Shown here piece by piece: positions 13,439 to 25,438 of a stretch of 64,000 nt of DNA. Numbering within the stretch: position 1 is the stretch's first letter; each line of letters begins with the position of its first letter. This DNA is from Aphrophora alni (Eukaryota > Arthropoda > Insecta > Hemiptera > Aphrophoridae). Under the pieces are notes generated by a model, which was not told the DNA's origin, made no database searches, and was given only the letters and a program-made list of their open reading frames with translations. Location: NCBI GenBank assembly GCA_963513935.1, contig OY740770.1:85409267-85473266 (forward strand), given 5' to 3'. The position numbers were made by a program, and so were the translations under genes.

Positions 13439-15571
13439 ATCTAGACTTTATAGACACCACCAATATTAAGAGTTGATGACCCCATGTGTCCAGACATTGT
13501 AAACTACATCCTAATTAACAGCTTATTTCCCTATGTGTCTATAAATTTATAGATACCATCATTTTTAAGAGTTGATGAACCTAAGTGTCCAGACGTTACC
13601 TCCACCTTTAATAACAGAGTATTTCCCTATGTATCTAGACTGCAGGGACACCACCATTAATAGGCGTTCATGGCCCTATGTGTCCAGACTTTGTAAACTA
13701 CACCACTATTAATAGCTTATGTCCCTATGTATCAAGACTTTATAGACACCACCATTATTAAGAGTTGAACACTCAATGTGTCCAGACGTTGTAAACTACA
13801 CCACTATTACCAGCTTATGTCCCTATGTGTCTAGACTTTATAGACACCACCATAATTAATAGTTGCACAATCTATGTGTCCAGACGTTGTAAACTACACC
13901 ATTATTAACACCTTATGTCCCTATGTGTCTTGACTTTATAGACACCACCATTATTAATAGTTGCAACACTCAATGTGTCCAGACGTTTTAAACTACACCA
14001 TTATTAACAGCTTATGTCCCTATGTATCTAGACTTTATAGACACCACCATTATTAATAGTTGCACACTCTATGTTTCCAGACGTTTTAAACTTCACCATT
14101 ATTAACAGCTTATGTCCCTATGTATCTAGACTTTATAGACACCACCATTATTAATAGTTGAACACTCAATGTGTCCAGACGTTGTAAAATACACCACTAT
14201 TAACACCTTATTTTCCTATGTGTCTAGACTTTATAGACACCACCATTAATAATAGTTGCACACTCTATGTGTCCAGACGTTTTAAACTACACCATTATTA
14301 ACAGCTTATGTCCCTATGTATCTAGACTTTATAGACACCACCATTATTAATAGTTGCACACTCTATGTTTCCAGACGTTTTAAACTTCACCATTATTAAC
14401 AGCTTATGTCCCTATGTATCTAGACTTTATAGACACCACCATTATTAATAGTTGAACACTCAATGTGTCCAGACGTTGTAAAATACACCACTATTAACAC
14501 CTTATTTTCCTATGTGTCTAGACTTTATAGACACCACCATTATTAATAGTTGCACACTCTAAGTGTCCAGACGTTGTAAACTACACCATTATTAACACCT
14601 TATGTCCCTATCTATCTAGACTTTATAGACACCACCATTATTAAGAGTTGAACACTCAATGTGTCCAGAGGTTTTAAACTACACCATTATTAACAGCTTA
14701 TGTCCCTATGTATCTAGACTTCATAGACACCACCATTATTAATAGTTGCACACTCTATGTGTCTAGACGTTGTAAACTACACCAAAATTAACAGCTTATG
14801 TCCATATGTATCTAGACTTTATAGACACCGCCATTATTAATAGTTGCAACACTCAATGTGTCCAGACGTTTTACTACACCATTATTAACATCTTAGCCTA
14901 TGTCCCTATGTATCTAGACTTTATAGACACCACCATTATTAATAGTTGAACACTCAATGTGTCCAGACGTTGTAAAATACACCACTATTAACACCTTATT
15001 TTCCTATGTGTCTAGACTTTATAGACACCACCATTAATAATAGTTACACACTCTATGTGTCTAGACGTTGTAAACTACACCATTATTAACACCTTATATC
15101 CCTATGTGTCTCGACTTTATAGACACCACCATTATTAATAGCTGCACACCCTATGTGTCCAGACTTTGTAAACTACACCATTATTAACAGCTTATGTCCT
15201 TTTGTATCTAGACTTTATAGACACCACCATTATTAATAGTTGCACACTCTATGTGTCCAGACGTTTTAAACTACACCATTATTAACAGCTTATGTCCCTA
15301 TGTATCTAGACTTTATAGACACCACCATTATTAATAGCTGCACACTCTTTGTGTCCAGACGTTGGAAACTACACCAATATTAACATCTTATGTCCCTAGT
15401 ATGTATCTAGTATTTATAGATACCCCCATTATTAATAGTTGCACACCCTATGTGTCCAGACGTTGTAAATTCCACAATTATTAACAGCTTATTTCCTTAC
15501 GTACGTAGACATTATGGACACCACCATTATTAAGAGTTTATAACCCTATGTGTCCTAACTTTGTTTATACC
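13439..15571. repeat. Satellite array, 98-bp dimeric unit, about 22 copies
   Basis: Tandem array with a period of 98 bp, measured from successive CAGACG blocks at 13783 and 13881. Each unit is two related 49-bp halves, about 69% identical by hand count. Half A carries CCAGACGTTGTAAACTACAC; half B carries CTAGACTTTATAGACACCAC; both then share CATTATTAA. The edges are more diverged than the centre. Part of the centre repeats at three units: a variant with TGTTTCCAGACG recurs about 294 bp apart (near 14070 and 14362). Another variant, with GTTGTAAAATACACC, recurs near 14180, 14475 and 14967. That pattern is expected from unequal exchange. No open frame of note. The array abuts the transposase relic at 12585-13437. 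Confidence 0.95.
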
Positions 15572-18500
15572 TTTTATAAATGATCACAAATACACTTTAA
15601 TAAGGAATATGTAGGTTTTTTGTATAAAATGTTGTAACACTTTCTTCTCCTATAAATTCGTTGTAATCAAACAATAGTTACCTTACAAATTTTAACATGA
15701 AAACTTATTTTCAAATCTTTTCTTCTTTGTTCATTTATGGAATTTATAGATTACTTTGGAAACATATTTTTTGATAAATATTAATACTTGTATATCATAA
15801 TATATTTCATAAATATATTCTACTTTTAGCATGTATTTTTTAAAAAACAACAATATTAAAATTGCTTTCATTTCTCAAAAGAAAGAGACAAAAATCCCAG
15901 TGATGTAATTTTATTCATAATATGTAACATCAAAATTAGTTCCGTGGGAAGTTTTTTATTTTTTTATATACAATTTATTTGTTTAAATAATTAAATTATT
16001 CAGAATGATAATAGGAAAGGAAAACCTTACGTAGTTAAACAAAACAATTTTAACTATATGGGTACATAGTTTCTAGAACCATATTGTTATAGACAACATA
16101 AGTGAAAAAGTCGTGATTTACAAATATTTTGAATCTATAAAGGTATAAATATAGTTAGGAACACAATTTCTCCCGCCGTACAATAACCTCTATTAAACCG
16201 ATGTTATGAATTATTCTTGATTTTATGTAAGCAGTTTTAGCTGTATATTCATTTTGTTCTATCAAAAAAAAAAGTGTTATAATTGCCTACACAATATAGA
16301 GTTGATAAAATATTGTTCACATATTGATTTTGTTTATATGTATATTGTTTTTGTATTACAAATGTAAATTATATGAAGTAAGATAAAATATATTTAAAAT
16401 AATTACTTAAATAATAGTTGTTTTACTTAATTTCTATAAACATATCCATATAATTAACTTTGAACATTACTTAAATTTCATAATAAATGACACGACCGAA
16501 AATATCTTTTTAATGAATAAACATTTCAAATCCAACGTAGATAAGCGGGATTTGAAAAGTGGACGATTTGTTAAACAAATTTTCAAGTAACTTTATTTCC
16601 AGTGTTATATAAATGCTAATGCTCACATGCGTTCTTATATCTAATCCTATACGTTACGAAGTTTTCCACTATGAAATTGATTTCTGAAACATTCCCTGCA
16701 GCTTGGTAAACAAATGTTCAGATCATTTTCTTAAAACTTAGAATTGATTAATTTAAAGCTTTAATATACTACCTTAAGGGATGTTATTTGAAAATTGATG
16801 TAACTACTTCATTTATATTAAGATTTACTCTTGAGTAATAAAATAATATTTAAGTTAAATAGTTCTATACATACGAGAAACCGTATTTTTAAACCAGAGA
16901 TTAAATTAATTCGATCGTAAAACTAAAATTTTGTGTTTACAAAAATGGAACATAATCGAAATGAATAATGTACTAAGTGACACACTGTTAAAAATAGATG
17001 GATTACTAACATTTCAGCAAAATTATCTTAATAACCCAATATAATAATATCCTATAAGCGTGGTTGATTCAAAATAATGTAAGTTGTCTTATATATTCTA
17101 AAAGGTTAAATAACGCTACGGTCAACAAAAATATTAAGCTATATTTGAAAAAAATAAAATAAAAAATTCTGTAAGAACATTACGTATATATTATTCGGTA
17201 TTAATTAAACAATTAAGATTTCGACGTGTATTACAAATATATAAATAATTTACGCAGAGAAACTAGTCGTTATTACGTTTTAGAATCGAAAAAATCTATT
17301 ATTTTGTTATCTTGAAATATATTTGTAGCATTACAAAATTTAACACATTATTTTACATTATAAATTCCTTTAGGCTTATAATTAATATATAATAGAACTA
17401 ATATATATTACCCTATAAGAAAACTATAGCGATAATTATTGACAAGTATAGATGTTATATTATTCAAATTTATAACCACTGAACTGATATTTCAATACGT
17501 AAAACCATGTGTTTTCTTGTTATAGGCTACAATATAATTATGCGATTTGAAAATTGTTATTCGTAAAAAAATTAAATATAACTGGGTGTAGATTTACATC
17601 CACAATCAAGTAACAACGACGTACCATGTAATACATCTTACAGTTGAAAATATTATGCAAATCGTCAGTCGTTATGTATTTTTTAACACATTATAAATGA
17701 GTTTACGAAACAAATGTTTTCTGTTGTTTTATTTAATTATATATAATTTTCTAACAAAGTCTTTATATTGCCAATCACACTTATTATTTCTTTTGACTGA
17801 AAATTATACCTCCCTTAGACAATTATAGTAAAACTGTTATAAAGGTATTCTTCACGCGTGCTGGAGTCATTTATTCAATACTTTCATGTACTGAAAGAGA
17901 TATTTGAAAGATAATTAAATTTAAATTTTCTAATAATTAATGTCATTACTTATAGATGTATTGTGTGACTTTGGGGTGAGTTAAATGATATTTCTAACAA
18001 TAATAAGTAAAACCATAATCAATTTATTGAAACAAATTGTGCATACTGTAAGATTTACTAATGAATATGAAATTTTTATTTAAGGATTTTTTTTATTCTC
18101 TATTTCGACTGTCCTTTACAATTTAATACGTGTTTATAACATCGTATGTTAAAAATATTGCATTAGTATATCAAATGTTATGTAACTTTAAATTTGGTGT
18201 TATCAGTAGATAGACAATATTTATATATTTTACCAATACTATTGTTTATTTAATTAAAAAAATTATACAAGTTTTAGTTTTACGGTTACTTCCAATCTTA
18301 CTAATAGGAATTAAATGAAAAAGACTGATGATGCAATGGAAAAAGCGTTCAAAGTGAAGGAAAATTTGTCTCAATATAATAGTCTATATTTCCGCTAGGA
18401 AATGTATATTTGACTTTAGTACATTCTTCGCCTACTCCTAATAATGTATTGCGATGACTCATATACTTTCACTACGGTTTACAGAAGACATTAGATCCTT

Positions 18501-18705
18501 AAAATGTGATAAGAAGGACTCGTATTTTGTATCCAATCTCTCGGAAGAAAAGAGCATACCCAAAAATAAAACATTGCATGATGTTATTTTATTACTGTAA
18601 CAATAGTTAAATATAATGGAAAATATTGTAATACCAAAAGAAATATTATTATTTAAAAAAAAAAATTATAAATAAGCAAATATATATTCATGTGAGAAAT
18701 GATCT
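15572..18705. other. AT-rich non-coding DNA, nothing recognised
   Basis: Very AT-rich, with no open frame above about 60 codons that looks like a protein and no clear repeat structure. Confidence 0.6.
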
Positions 18706-20475
18706 TTATAAATTTGCCACTAACATGTAAAGTTTAACTGGAAATTAACAAATAACATAGCTCCATGTTGCAAACATATCACAGAAGACAGCTGTTGTTA
18801 CTTCACAAAATTTACTGCATCACTTGGCAGCATGTAGTTGTGTACTTGTGTACTTTGATGGGCTGTTATAATTGTTAATTTTACATTTTAGATTGTGATA
18901 TTCATGTTCTGGTGAGGTGGTAAATAAATAAGGAAATATAGTTACAAATTATAAGCATCTAGAAAACATGGAACATGTGTAAAACGAAAGAATGAGTGCT
19001 CACGAAGAGAAGAAGGGAGATTAATTTGGTTAATTGAGACAACTCCCTAGAAGGATGAAGCAGTACGTAAATATCTTACAAAATGTAGTCTCTCCAAATC
19101 GCAACACCAGATGTGAACACAATGCTAGGAGAGGTTGAGGAATTTACTCAAAGACAAATCTGCCTTCATGCAATCATTCTCTCACATATATCAAACTCTC
19201 AAAGCATATGGAACAATTTTCGTTATTTCAGATAAATAATTCCAAACCCAGAATCAGTATCTCAAATAGTTTAGAATTTATCATCTTCACATGTTACAAA
19301 ATTAACTAAAACTCTTTGAAATCAACTTTAACACATCATGTAATTAACAAATTGCATATTATGCAAAATAATAATATTTCATGATGAATTTGATAAATAC
19401 CGATATGATCTCTCGATCCAGTTACAGGCTCAGAGATTTTAGTAATTGTGAACATAATTTGTTAAAAATTCCATAAAAGGACAAGGAGGGTAATATACAT
19501 ACCGGGTGTTTCAGACCACATGGACACTATCTGTAGCGCCTAAACGAAACCAGATATATTTTCCTTTCAATCAGAACCCCCCCCCCTTTCGTCCTCAAAG
19601 AATTCAGGACAAATATTTTCGACGCTCCTCAATTACCCAAAAGAGCACTTTTGGGGGGCAGGGTGGTGTTTTTAGAAAATTTTCAAATAGAAATATAGGT
19701 CGTGTGATACCACATTTTAAAGGTCTCTCTTTTCTGAACATTTTGGAACAAAAAGAATTTTTATCTTTTCATTACTGTACAGGGTGCAATAAAATGTCAG
19801 GGTGTACTTTCAACCAATAAAGTGCCATTTTTTTTTTTACAATTATTCAGTGGTGCAAGATAGAACCAAACTTTCAATACAAAACATATTTGTTTTCAAA
19901 AGGTCTCTCAAATGGTACAATTTTCAATCTAGGTTGCTATTTGATTTTTTTTACTTTTGCTCTATAAAAGTTATTAAAGTATGAAATTTATAAAAAATTT
20001 GAAAACTACATAGAAGTCCATACTACCTCATATCTCCCGAAAGGGTGTGTTCTTGTAAAACTCGGGGAAAAAATTGGTTGCCCTATCTTTGTTAGGGAGC
20101 TGGCAGTCACATTTCCCGCTAAAAACTTTAAAACAATATATTTCGTCACACCCTGTACAGTAATGAAAAGGTAACAAATTTTTTTGCTCCAAAATGTTTA
20201 GAAAAGAGTGACCTTTAGAATGAGGTATCACACGACCTATGTTTCTATTTAAAAATTATCCAAAAACACCACACTACCCTCCAGAACTGCCCTTTTGGCT
20301 CATTGAGGAGCGTTGAAAATAATGTTCCTGAATTCTTTGGGGTCGTAAAAGGGGTTTTTTTTTGTTTAAATTTTGTGAAGTAACAACAGCTGTCTTCTGT
20401 GATATGTTTGCACCATGGAGCTATGTTATTGGTTAATTTCCAGTTAAACTTTACATGTTATTGGCAAATTTATAA
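18706..20475. repeat. Large fold-back (inverted-repeat) element with interrupted left arm
   Basis: Two nested pairs of inverted repeats. The outer pair is 18706-18814 against 20367-20475, about 105 bp at over 90% identity. The inner pair is about 19576-19787 against 20149-20363, roughly 80% identical. The inner arms include a poly-C/poly-G tract and end in TGTACAGGGTG / CACCCTGTACA at the inner edge. On the right the two arms are contiguous. On the left they are separated by about 760 bp (18815-19575), which looks like an insertion or rearrangement. A sequence resembling an insect DNA-transposon end (CCGGGTGTTTCAGACC) lies at 19502-19517. No transposase is encoded, so this would be a non-autonomous element. 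Confidence 0.8.
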
Positions 20476-22439
20476 ATTCGACAATTCTTAACAATATTAA
20501 ATGATAAATTAGGTTTAAAAGGATAGATATTGGCAATGCAAAACCTAGTTATGTGACTTCATTCTTTATTTAAATTATGTTAATCCAAAATAAATCATTT
20601 TATATGAAAATGAATGCATATTGAAAAAATAGGTTATAAATACATGCAATAAATTTCAAGTAAATCGACATTTAACAATGACAATAGTTAACAAAATATG
20701 TCGTAGGTAAAACAAGAGCATATTGTAGCTTTTCTAATGGGACAGTAAAATAACCCTTCTAGTAATTCTATCTTATTAATATAGAGACCAGATTTTTTAC
20801 GTCCAGGATAGTTAATCAATTTGTAATGTTGTATCGATCATGATATTGTATATTACTTCAACGTGCAAAGTAGAAAGCGTCATTCACAAACCGAGTTTAT
20901 TTGTGTGGAATGTGGTGATCATAAAATAAAATATACATTATTAACTCTAAGATAAAATATGTCAATATTATTGATGATATATGTATAGGCCACACCACAC
21001 AGTAATAATGTTATTTCCACCTAATTAATGTCATCTCTTATCAAAGTTAAGTCTATAAGGGGGGGGGGATTTATGATATTTGACACAATAACATTTGAAA
21101 CCATGCCAATACAATCAGTACATAGCCTACTAAATCAGATTACTAGAGTATTTAATTATTTTAATTATAAATTATTTATTTTCTGCAACTCCGATGTCGT
21201 TTCAAACACAATTGTATTATTTTACAGATATACATCAACACATTTTTTTAGTCTTGTGATTAGTTTAACAATACTTTATTTATTTTGTACAGTTTCAACT
21301 ATTAACATAATTTATTATACATTATTTTTAGATTCGTAATTGTTTTGTTTTAAAAAAAAGTAAACTTTTTCAGACTTCATTGTCTTTTTAACAGTATCAT
21401 TGGTTATTTTACTTCACATATACATTATATTAATTTTGCGATTAGATGTTTATCTAATAAAAAAACAAAAATGGGAATTGTGATGTTAAATTCGAAAGAT
21501 AAAGTAAGAGAAAATTAGTAATTATTACACATAATAAGTACATGTACACAAATATTACAGAAACTTTCAAACAGAAAATTAAAATTAATAATATTTATTT
21601 TTTCTTACACCACATATCAGTTATTAACTAAAATACGTTGTTTAGTGTTTGAAATCACTGTACCAAACTATTATTAAAATTTCACGTTTTCCAAATATTT
21701 TTAAAGACACAAATGAAACTTACAATTCAAAAGTTCCCCAAATATATGGTGAATGTATTCCACAAAATTAATTTGTGAAACAGTTAAAACGAAACTGTCA
21801 GGTAATATAAATTTAGGCAGTTTAAAATTATCGAAATGGCAGTGGAACATCCTTACTAATATCAAATAAATGTTAAAAAAAAAAATAATAAATAAATAAA
21901 TGAATCTTTCACTGTACTTAAGGGTTACACAAATAATTTATTTGCCAAATAAATTTTTGAACCTCTTAAAAATAGTATTTAGGTTTGAATCAAAGACCAA
22001 ACTCCCTCTTAATATTCAAATGGCGATTAACTTGAATTTATGTTAATGTTTCTTGAAAAAGTTGGTTGGAAAAAAACGCGTTACTTCCTCCAATCACGTC
22101 TTTATACTCTCATGAAATGGGGATCTTACCTCAGAAGCATGCAATGTATTTTCAAGTAATTTAACCAAATATATCCTAATTTATTTTATTTAAAATAGAT
22201 TTTTGTTTTTAGATAAAATAAAATTTTATCCCCTTCCTTAAAAGCTCCTCCCACTCCTATGGCTGAAAAATATTCTGTGAAATCTGTAGAGATTTACCTT
22301 TTTAAACTTTAAGAAGTATTACTATTGTCAAACGATTTATTCGTGTTAATAATCACATCGATTCATTAAACATTTCTTCTTCGAATAAAACAACTGGTTC
22401 CTCTAAAAAAATATATAAGTGCACTCATTATCAAGTTTA
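20476..22439. other. AT-rich non-coding DNA
   Basis: No gene recognised. The longest frame (21028-21339, plus) is a hydrophobic, low-complexity 103-codon stretch across a run of G, with no family resemblance, and is judged accidental. Contains one copy of the diverged repeat described at 22065-22155. Confidence 0.55.
22065..22155 (+). repeat. Diverged direct repeat, copy 1
   Basis: About 90 bp, roughly 70% identical by eye to 25348-25438 in the same orientation, for example TCACGTCTTT here against TCACGACTTT there, followed by a shared ACTCTC.TGAAAT. Just outside it, AGGTTTGAATCA also occurs before both copies. The family is unknown. Confidence 0.5.
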
Positions 22440-24008
22440 GTTGAACTACATATACAAATAAAAACGAAATTCTGTGCCTTCATTTTACATGAGCCTGACT
22501 AGAAAAAACCCGGGAGCTTCTAACTTTGAAAGCCTGGCTTTAGATTCAGAATTGGCAATAGTTAAAGATATTAATACTCAATACATGTGTGTTAATATAA
22601 TGAAAAAAGAATTTATATCTTGCAGTAATACCAAGTTTAATAATAATGAAAATGTTGTTATTAAGAACATAAAGACTAAGCTATTGGATAATAAACAATG
22701 TAGCTAAATTTGCCAACACATTTCTAAAAAAACATTTCTAGGTTCCACCTAAATTTGGTTTTAAAATTCTTTGGATTTGGTGGATAAGATTAAAGATGTT
22801 AAAGCCCCCCTTAACTCCAAAATTGTGTCATTTGATGTAAAAAGTTTAATTAATAGTATTCCGGTCAAAGACTGTTGTGCAATCTTTGTTAGATCGAGCT
22901 AAAGTTAATCCTTGTATGTCTATAGAATTGATGAATATAATTGAAGTATGTATCAAACAAAATATTTTCATTTTCAAAATAAGTTTTTTACACAAGTTGA
23001 TGGGTTGGCAATGGGATCTCCGTTATCTCCATTGTTAGCTGAGATTTTTATGGATACTTTTGAATCTACAGTTTTTGATAGTAATAACAAGTTTAAGCAT
23101 TGTATTAATTATTGGTGTTGTTATGTTACATCTAAATATGTAGATGATGTTGTATGTTTATTTGAAGGTACTGACCGCCAACTTGAGTGTTTTTTAAATA
23201 ATTTAAATTCAATTGACTCCGCGATACAATTTACTATAGAAGTAGGACAGAATAATCAAATTAATTTTTTAGATCTTACAATTAAAATCAATGATGGTAG
23301 GCATAATTTCAGCATTTTTTGGAAACCTACGTATAGTGACAACATTATACATGTTACATCACAACATCCTTATAATCATAAATAAGCTGCTTTCCATAGT
23401 GTTGTATCGCCTCGTTCTTATTCCTATGTCTAATGATGATTTTTGTTCTGAGCTTGTATGTATTAAACAAATAGCCATTAATAATGGTTATGAGGTTAAT
23501 CTCATTGATAAAATCTTAAAAGAAAATTTAAAAATAAGGAAAAAATCCTTTATTTTCCCTATAGTCAATTCTAATAATTCCACACAAAAGCCATGCAGGT
23601 GGTAAAGATTTAGCCATGCAGGTGGTAAAGATTTAGAAAAGAAAAAACACTGTAAACCAGCTTATTATTGTAAACCAAATTTAGGAAAGATGTTAGTAAA
23701 TTCCAAAGATAAAATAGAAAAAGTGGTGTGTGCAAACTGACATGTAGTATTTGTAATGCTGCTTATGTTGGCCAAACAGACCGTAGTTTTAAGTGTAGGT
23801 TAGGTGAGCATGAAGGAGTTGCCGGTTAGGTTATAATGATTCTAGTTTTTCTAACCATTTAAAAAATCATGCACTGACAGATTTTTATTCTAATGTTAAT
23901 TTTGAAATTCTACATATGAACGTAATAAGTAGAAAATTAAATGTTTTGGAATTTTTAGAAATTAAGAGACTTTTGTGTAATGATGCTAATCTAGTTTTAA
24001 ATGACTAA
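22440..24008 (+). pseudogene. Penelope-like RT / GIY-YIG endonuclease pseudogene
   Basis: This would copy the element's RNA by target-primed reverse transcription. An SFDVKSL-type motif lies near 22830. The frame open from 22948 then carries GLAMGSPLSPLLAE, the catalytic box YVDDVV (23137-23154), FLDLTI and KPTYSDNIIH. A frame change near 23385 leads to YRLVLIPMS in the next frame. A 23-bp tandem duplication at 23590-23635 shifts the frame again. The GIY-YIG region follows from about 23720 with CKLTCSICNAAYVGQT and an RLGEH block, interrupted by a stop near 23827, and the last stop is at 24006-24008. The portion before 22770 is only weakly family-like. At least four lesions make it non-functional. 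Family assignment is firm. Confidence 0.85.
23590..23635 (+). repeat. 23-bp tandem duplication inside the Penelope-like gene
   Basis: A 23-bp unit beginning GCCATGCAGGTGG occurs twice, head to tail, at 23590 and 23613. Since 23 is not a multiple of three, it shifts the reading frame between RT and endonuclease. Confidence 0.85.
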
Positions 24009-24179
24009 ACGGAATTTTTGTCATTTTCACCTTTACTTCAACCTCTATTCAAGGTTGGTTAATACCTATGTGAATGACCTGTGGGGTTTTCCCCCGGGTC
24101 TTTGTGCTTTGTTTGTAACGGGAATTTCCTGCCTTTCCCTACCTTTTATAATAGTTATGGTGTGTATTGTATTTAGTCT

Positions 24180-24335
24180 TGTAAGAGCCTCGTCAATGCC
24201 ACAACTGGCGAAACCATGGTCGACTAGACCAAATAAATTATAGAATTTTACAAAAGAAAAATTGTGTTTTATTTGTTAAAATGGAATTCTAACAAGTACC
24301 GTCGGTCATCAGTGTAAACAATATAAGTAAAAGTA
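24180..24335 (+). ncRNA. Hammerhead-ribozyme-like motif in Penelope-like 3' end
   Basis: GCCACAACTGGC (24198-24209) can form a 4-bp stem with a CAAC loop and is followed at once by GAAACC, the arrangement of stem II and the GAAA box of hammerhead ribozymes. Penelope-like elements are known to carry such ribozymes in their terminal repeats. The other conserved box (CUGANGA) is not intact: the matching position reads CGTCAAT. This is therefore probably a decayed or non-canonical version. The stretch is conserved with 47175-47310. Confidence 0.4.
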
Positions 24336-24515
24336 CGTACCGTATTTAAGTCAAATAGTAAATAATTTCCAAAAGCCAAGGCGTTTTGTTTTTGGAACGG
24401 TAAATAGAAAAAGTGCCTCTAATTGCAAAATCTAAACAATTCAAAAAACAACGACAAAATGTTTTCAATCACACAAAGTGTATTTTTATTTTAGAGTATA
24501 TTTTAAATATATAAA

Positions 24516-24557
24516 TGTGTGTGCACGCGCGCGCGCGTGTGTGTGTGTGTGTGTGTT
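24516..24557. repeat. Compound (TG)/(CG) microsatellite
   Basis: TGTGTG, then a CGCGCGCGCG core, then (TG)n. Alternating purine-pyrimidine over about 40 bp, the type of sequence able to adopt Z-DNA. Confidence 0.9.
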
Positions 24558-25347
24558 TATCCAACTAAATACAAGAGATTAATTAACTATTTTATAAATT
24601 GTTGTTTCAGAATAATTTTTGTAGTTAAGGGGAAAGAGTAGATTTACAAATAAGCATATTTTTTCTGTAAAAATAGAAACTCACAATTCTTTCATATTGC
24701 GTTAACAATTTTAAAAAAAAATTCTTAATCTATCGAAAGTACTGTTTTATTCATCAAAATTACAAAGTATAGAACATTCACATTTGTTTTGATTCTAACT
24801 ATGTATCATATTATTTATATTTTTTTATAATTACATTATCAAGTCCAAAATTAAGATACCATATTAATCATAGACACAAGTTGTCGAAATAGAGTTTTAT
24901 GTTACCAAAATAACAAACGTATTTTACCTAATCGTTTTAAATATACAAAAATCTTTACTGTGTTTTGTATGCCTTTGTAAAAAATCACGCACATTAAACA
25001 ACATTAATATATTCCATTTTGAAAATATAGAACGGAAATTATAAATTTTGAATGATATACTGTGTAAATATTACTATTGAAACACGTGATAGGAAATTAA
25101 GGACATTTTAAAATCCGTTTGTCATATATACAGTTTGTTATGTAGTTCGCATGCTAAATACTTTTAAATTTAAACAGCTACTCAATATTTTTTGGAGTAC
25201 AAATTGCATATAAATCAATGTATTGTAAATATAGAATATATTCTAACCAATATAACTATCTAAGTAACTTTTAGACGTTCACCTAATAATCTGTAATAAG
25301 CTACAACTTACTTTTAAAACTTCTTGATCAGGTTTGAATCAGAAATA

Positions 25348-25438
25348 CGCATTTCTTATTCCAGTCACGACTTTCCACTCTCCTGAAATTAAGTCTTACC
25401 CCAAAAGAATGAAATGAATTTACAAGCAGACTTAACCT
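25348..25438 (+). repeat. Diverged direct repeat, copy 2
   Basis: Partner of 22065-22155, same orientation, roughly 70% identical by eye. The two copies flank the Penelope-like element at a distance of about 3.3 kb. Confidence 0.5.

Larger units (their letters stand above)
22440..24335 (+). mobile_element. Penelope-like retroelement (degenerate copy)
   Basis: The order is a possible N-terminal region, a Penelope-type reverse transcriptase, a GIY-YIG-type endonuclease, and a ~320-bp 3' region with a hammerhead-like motif. This RT plus GIY-YIG order is the hallmark of Penelope-like elements. The coding part is broken in several places. The 3' end matches a second fragment at 47175-47310, which supports its being a dispersed family. 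The 5' boundary is not visible and the element may be 5'-truncated. Confidence 0.85.

Noticed and set aside
13439..15571. Regularly spaced repeats, considered as a CRISPR-like array
   Set aside because: The whole 98-bp period is repeated with no unique spacers, and the DNA is eukaryotic; this is a satellite.
19506..19820. 104-codon frame in the fold-back element
   Set aside because: Lies in inverted-repeat DNA with poly-C; the opposite arm gives a frame of similar but damaged content. No motif.
21028..21339. 103-codon hydrophobic frame that could look like a membrane protein
   Set aside because: Low-complexity AT-rich translation with no family motif or coding context.
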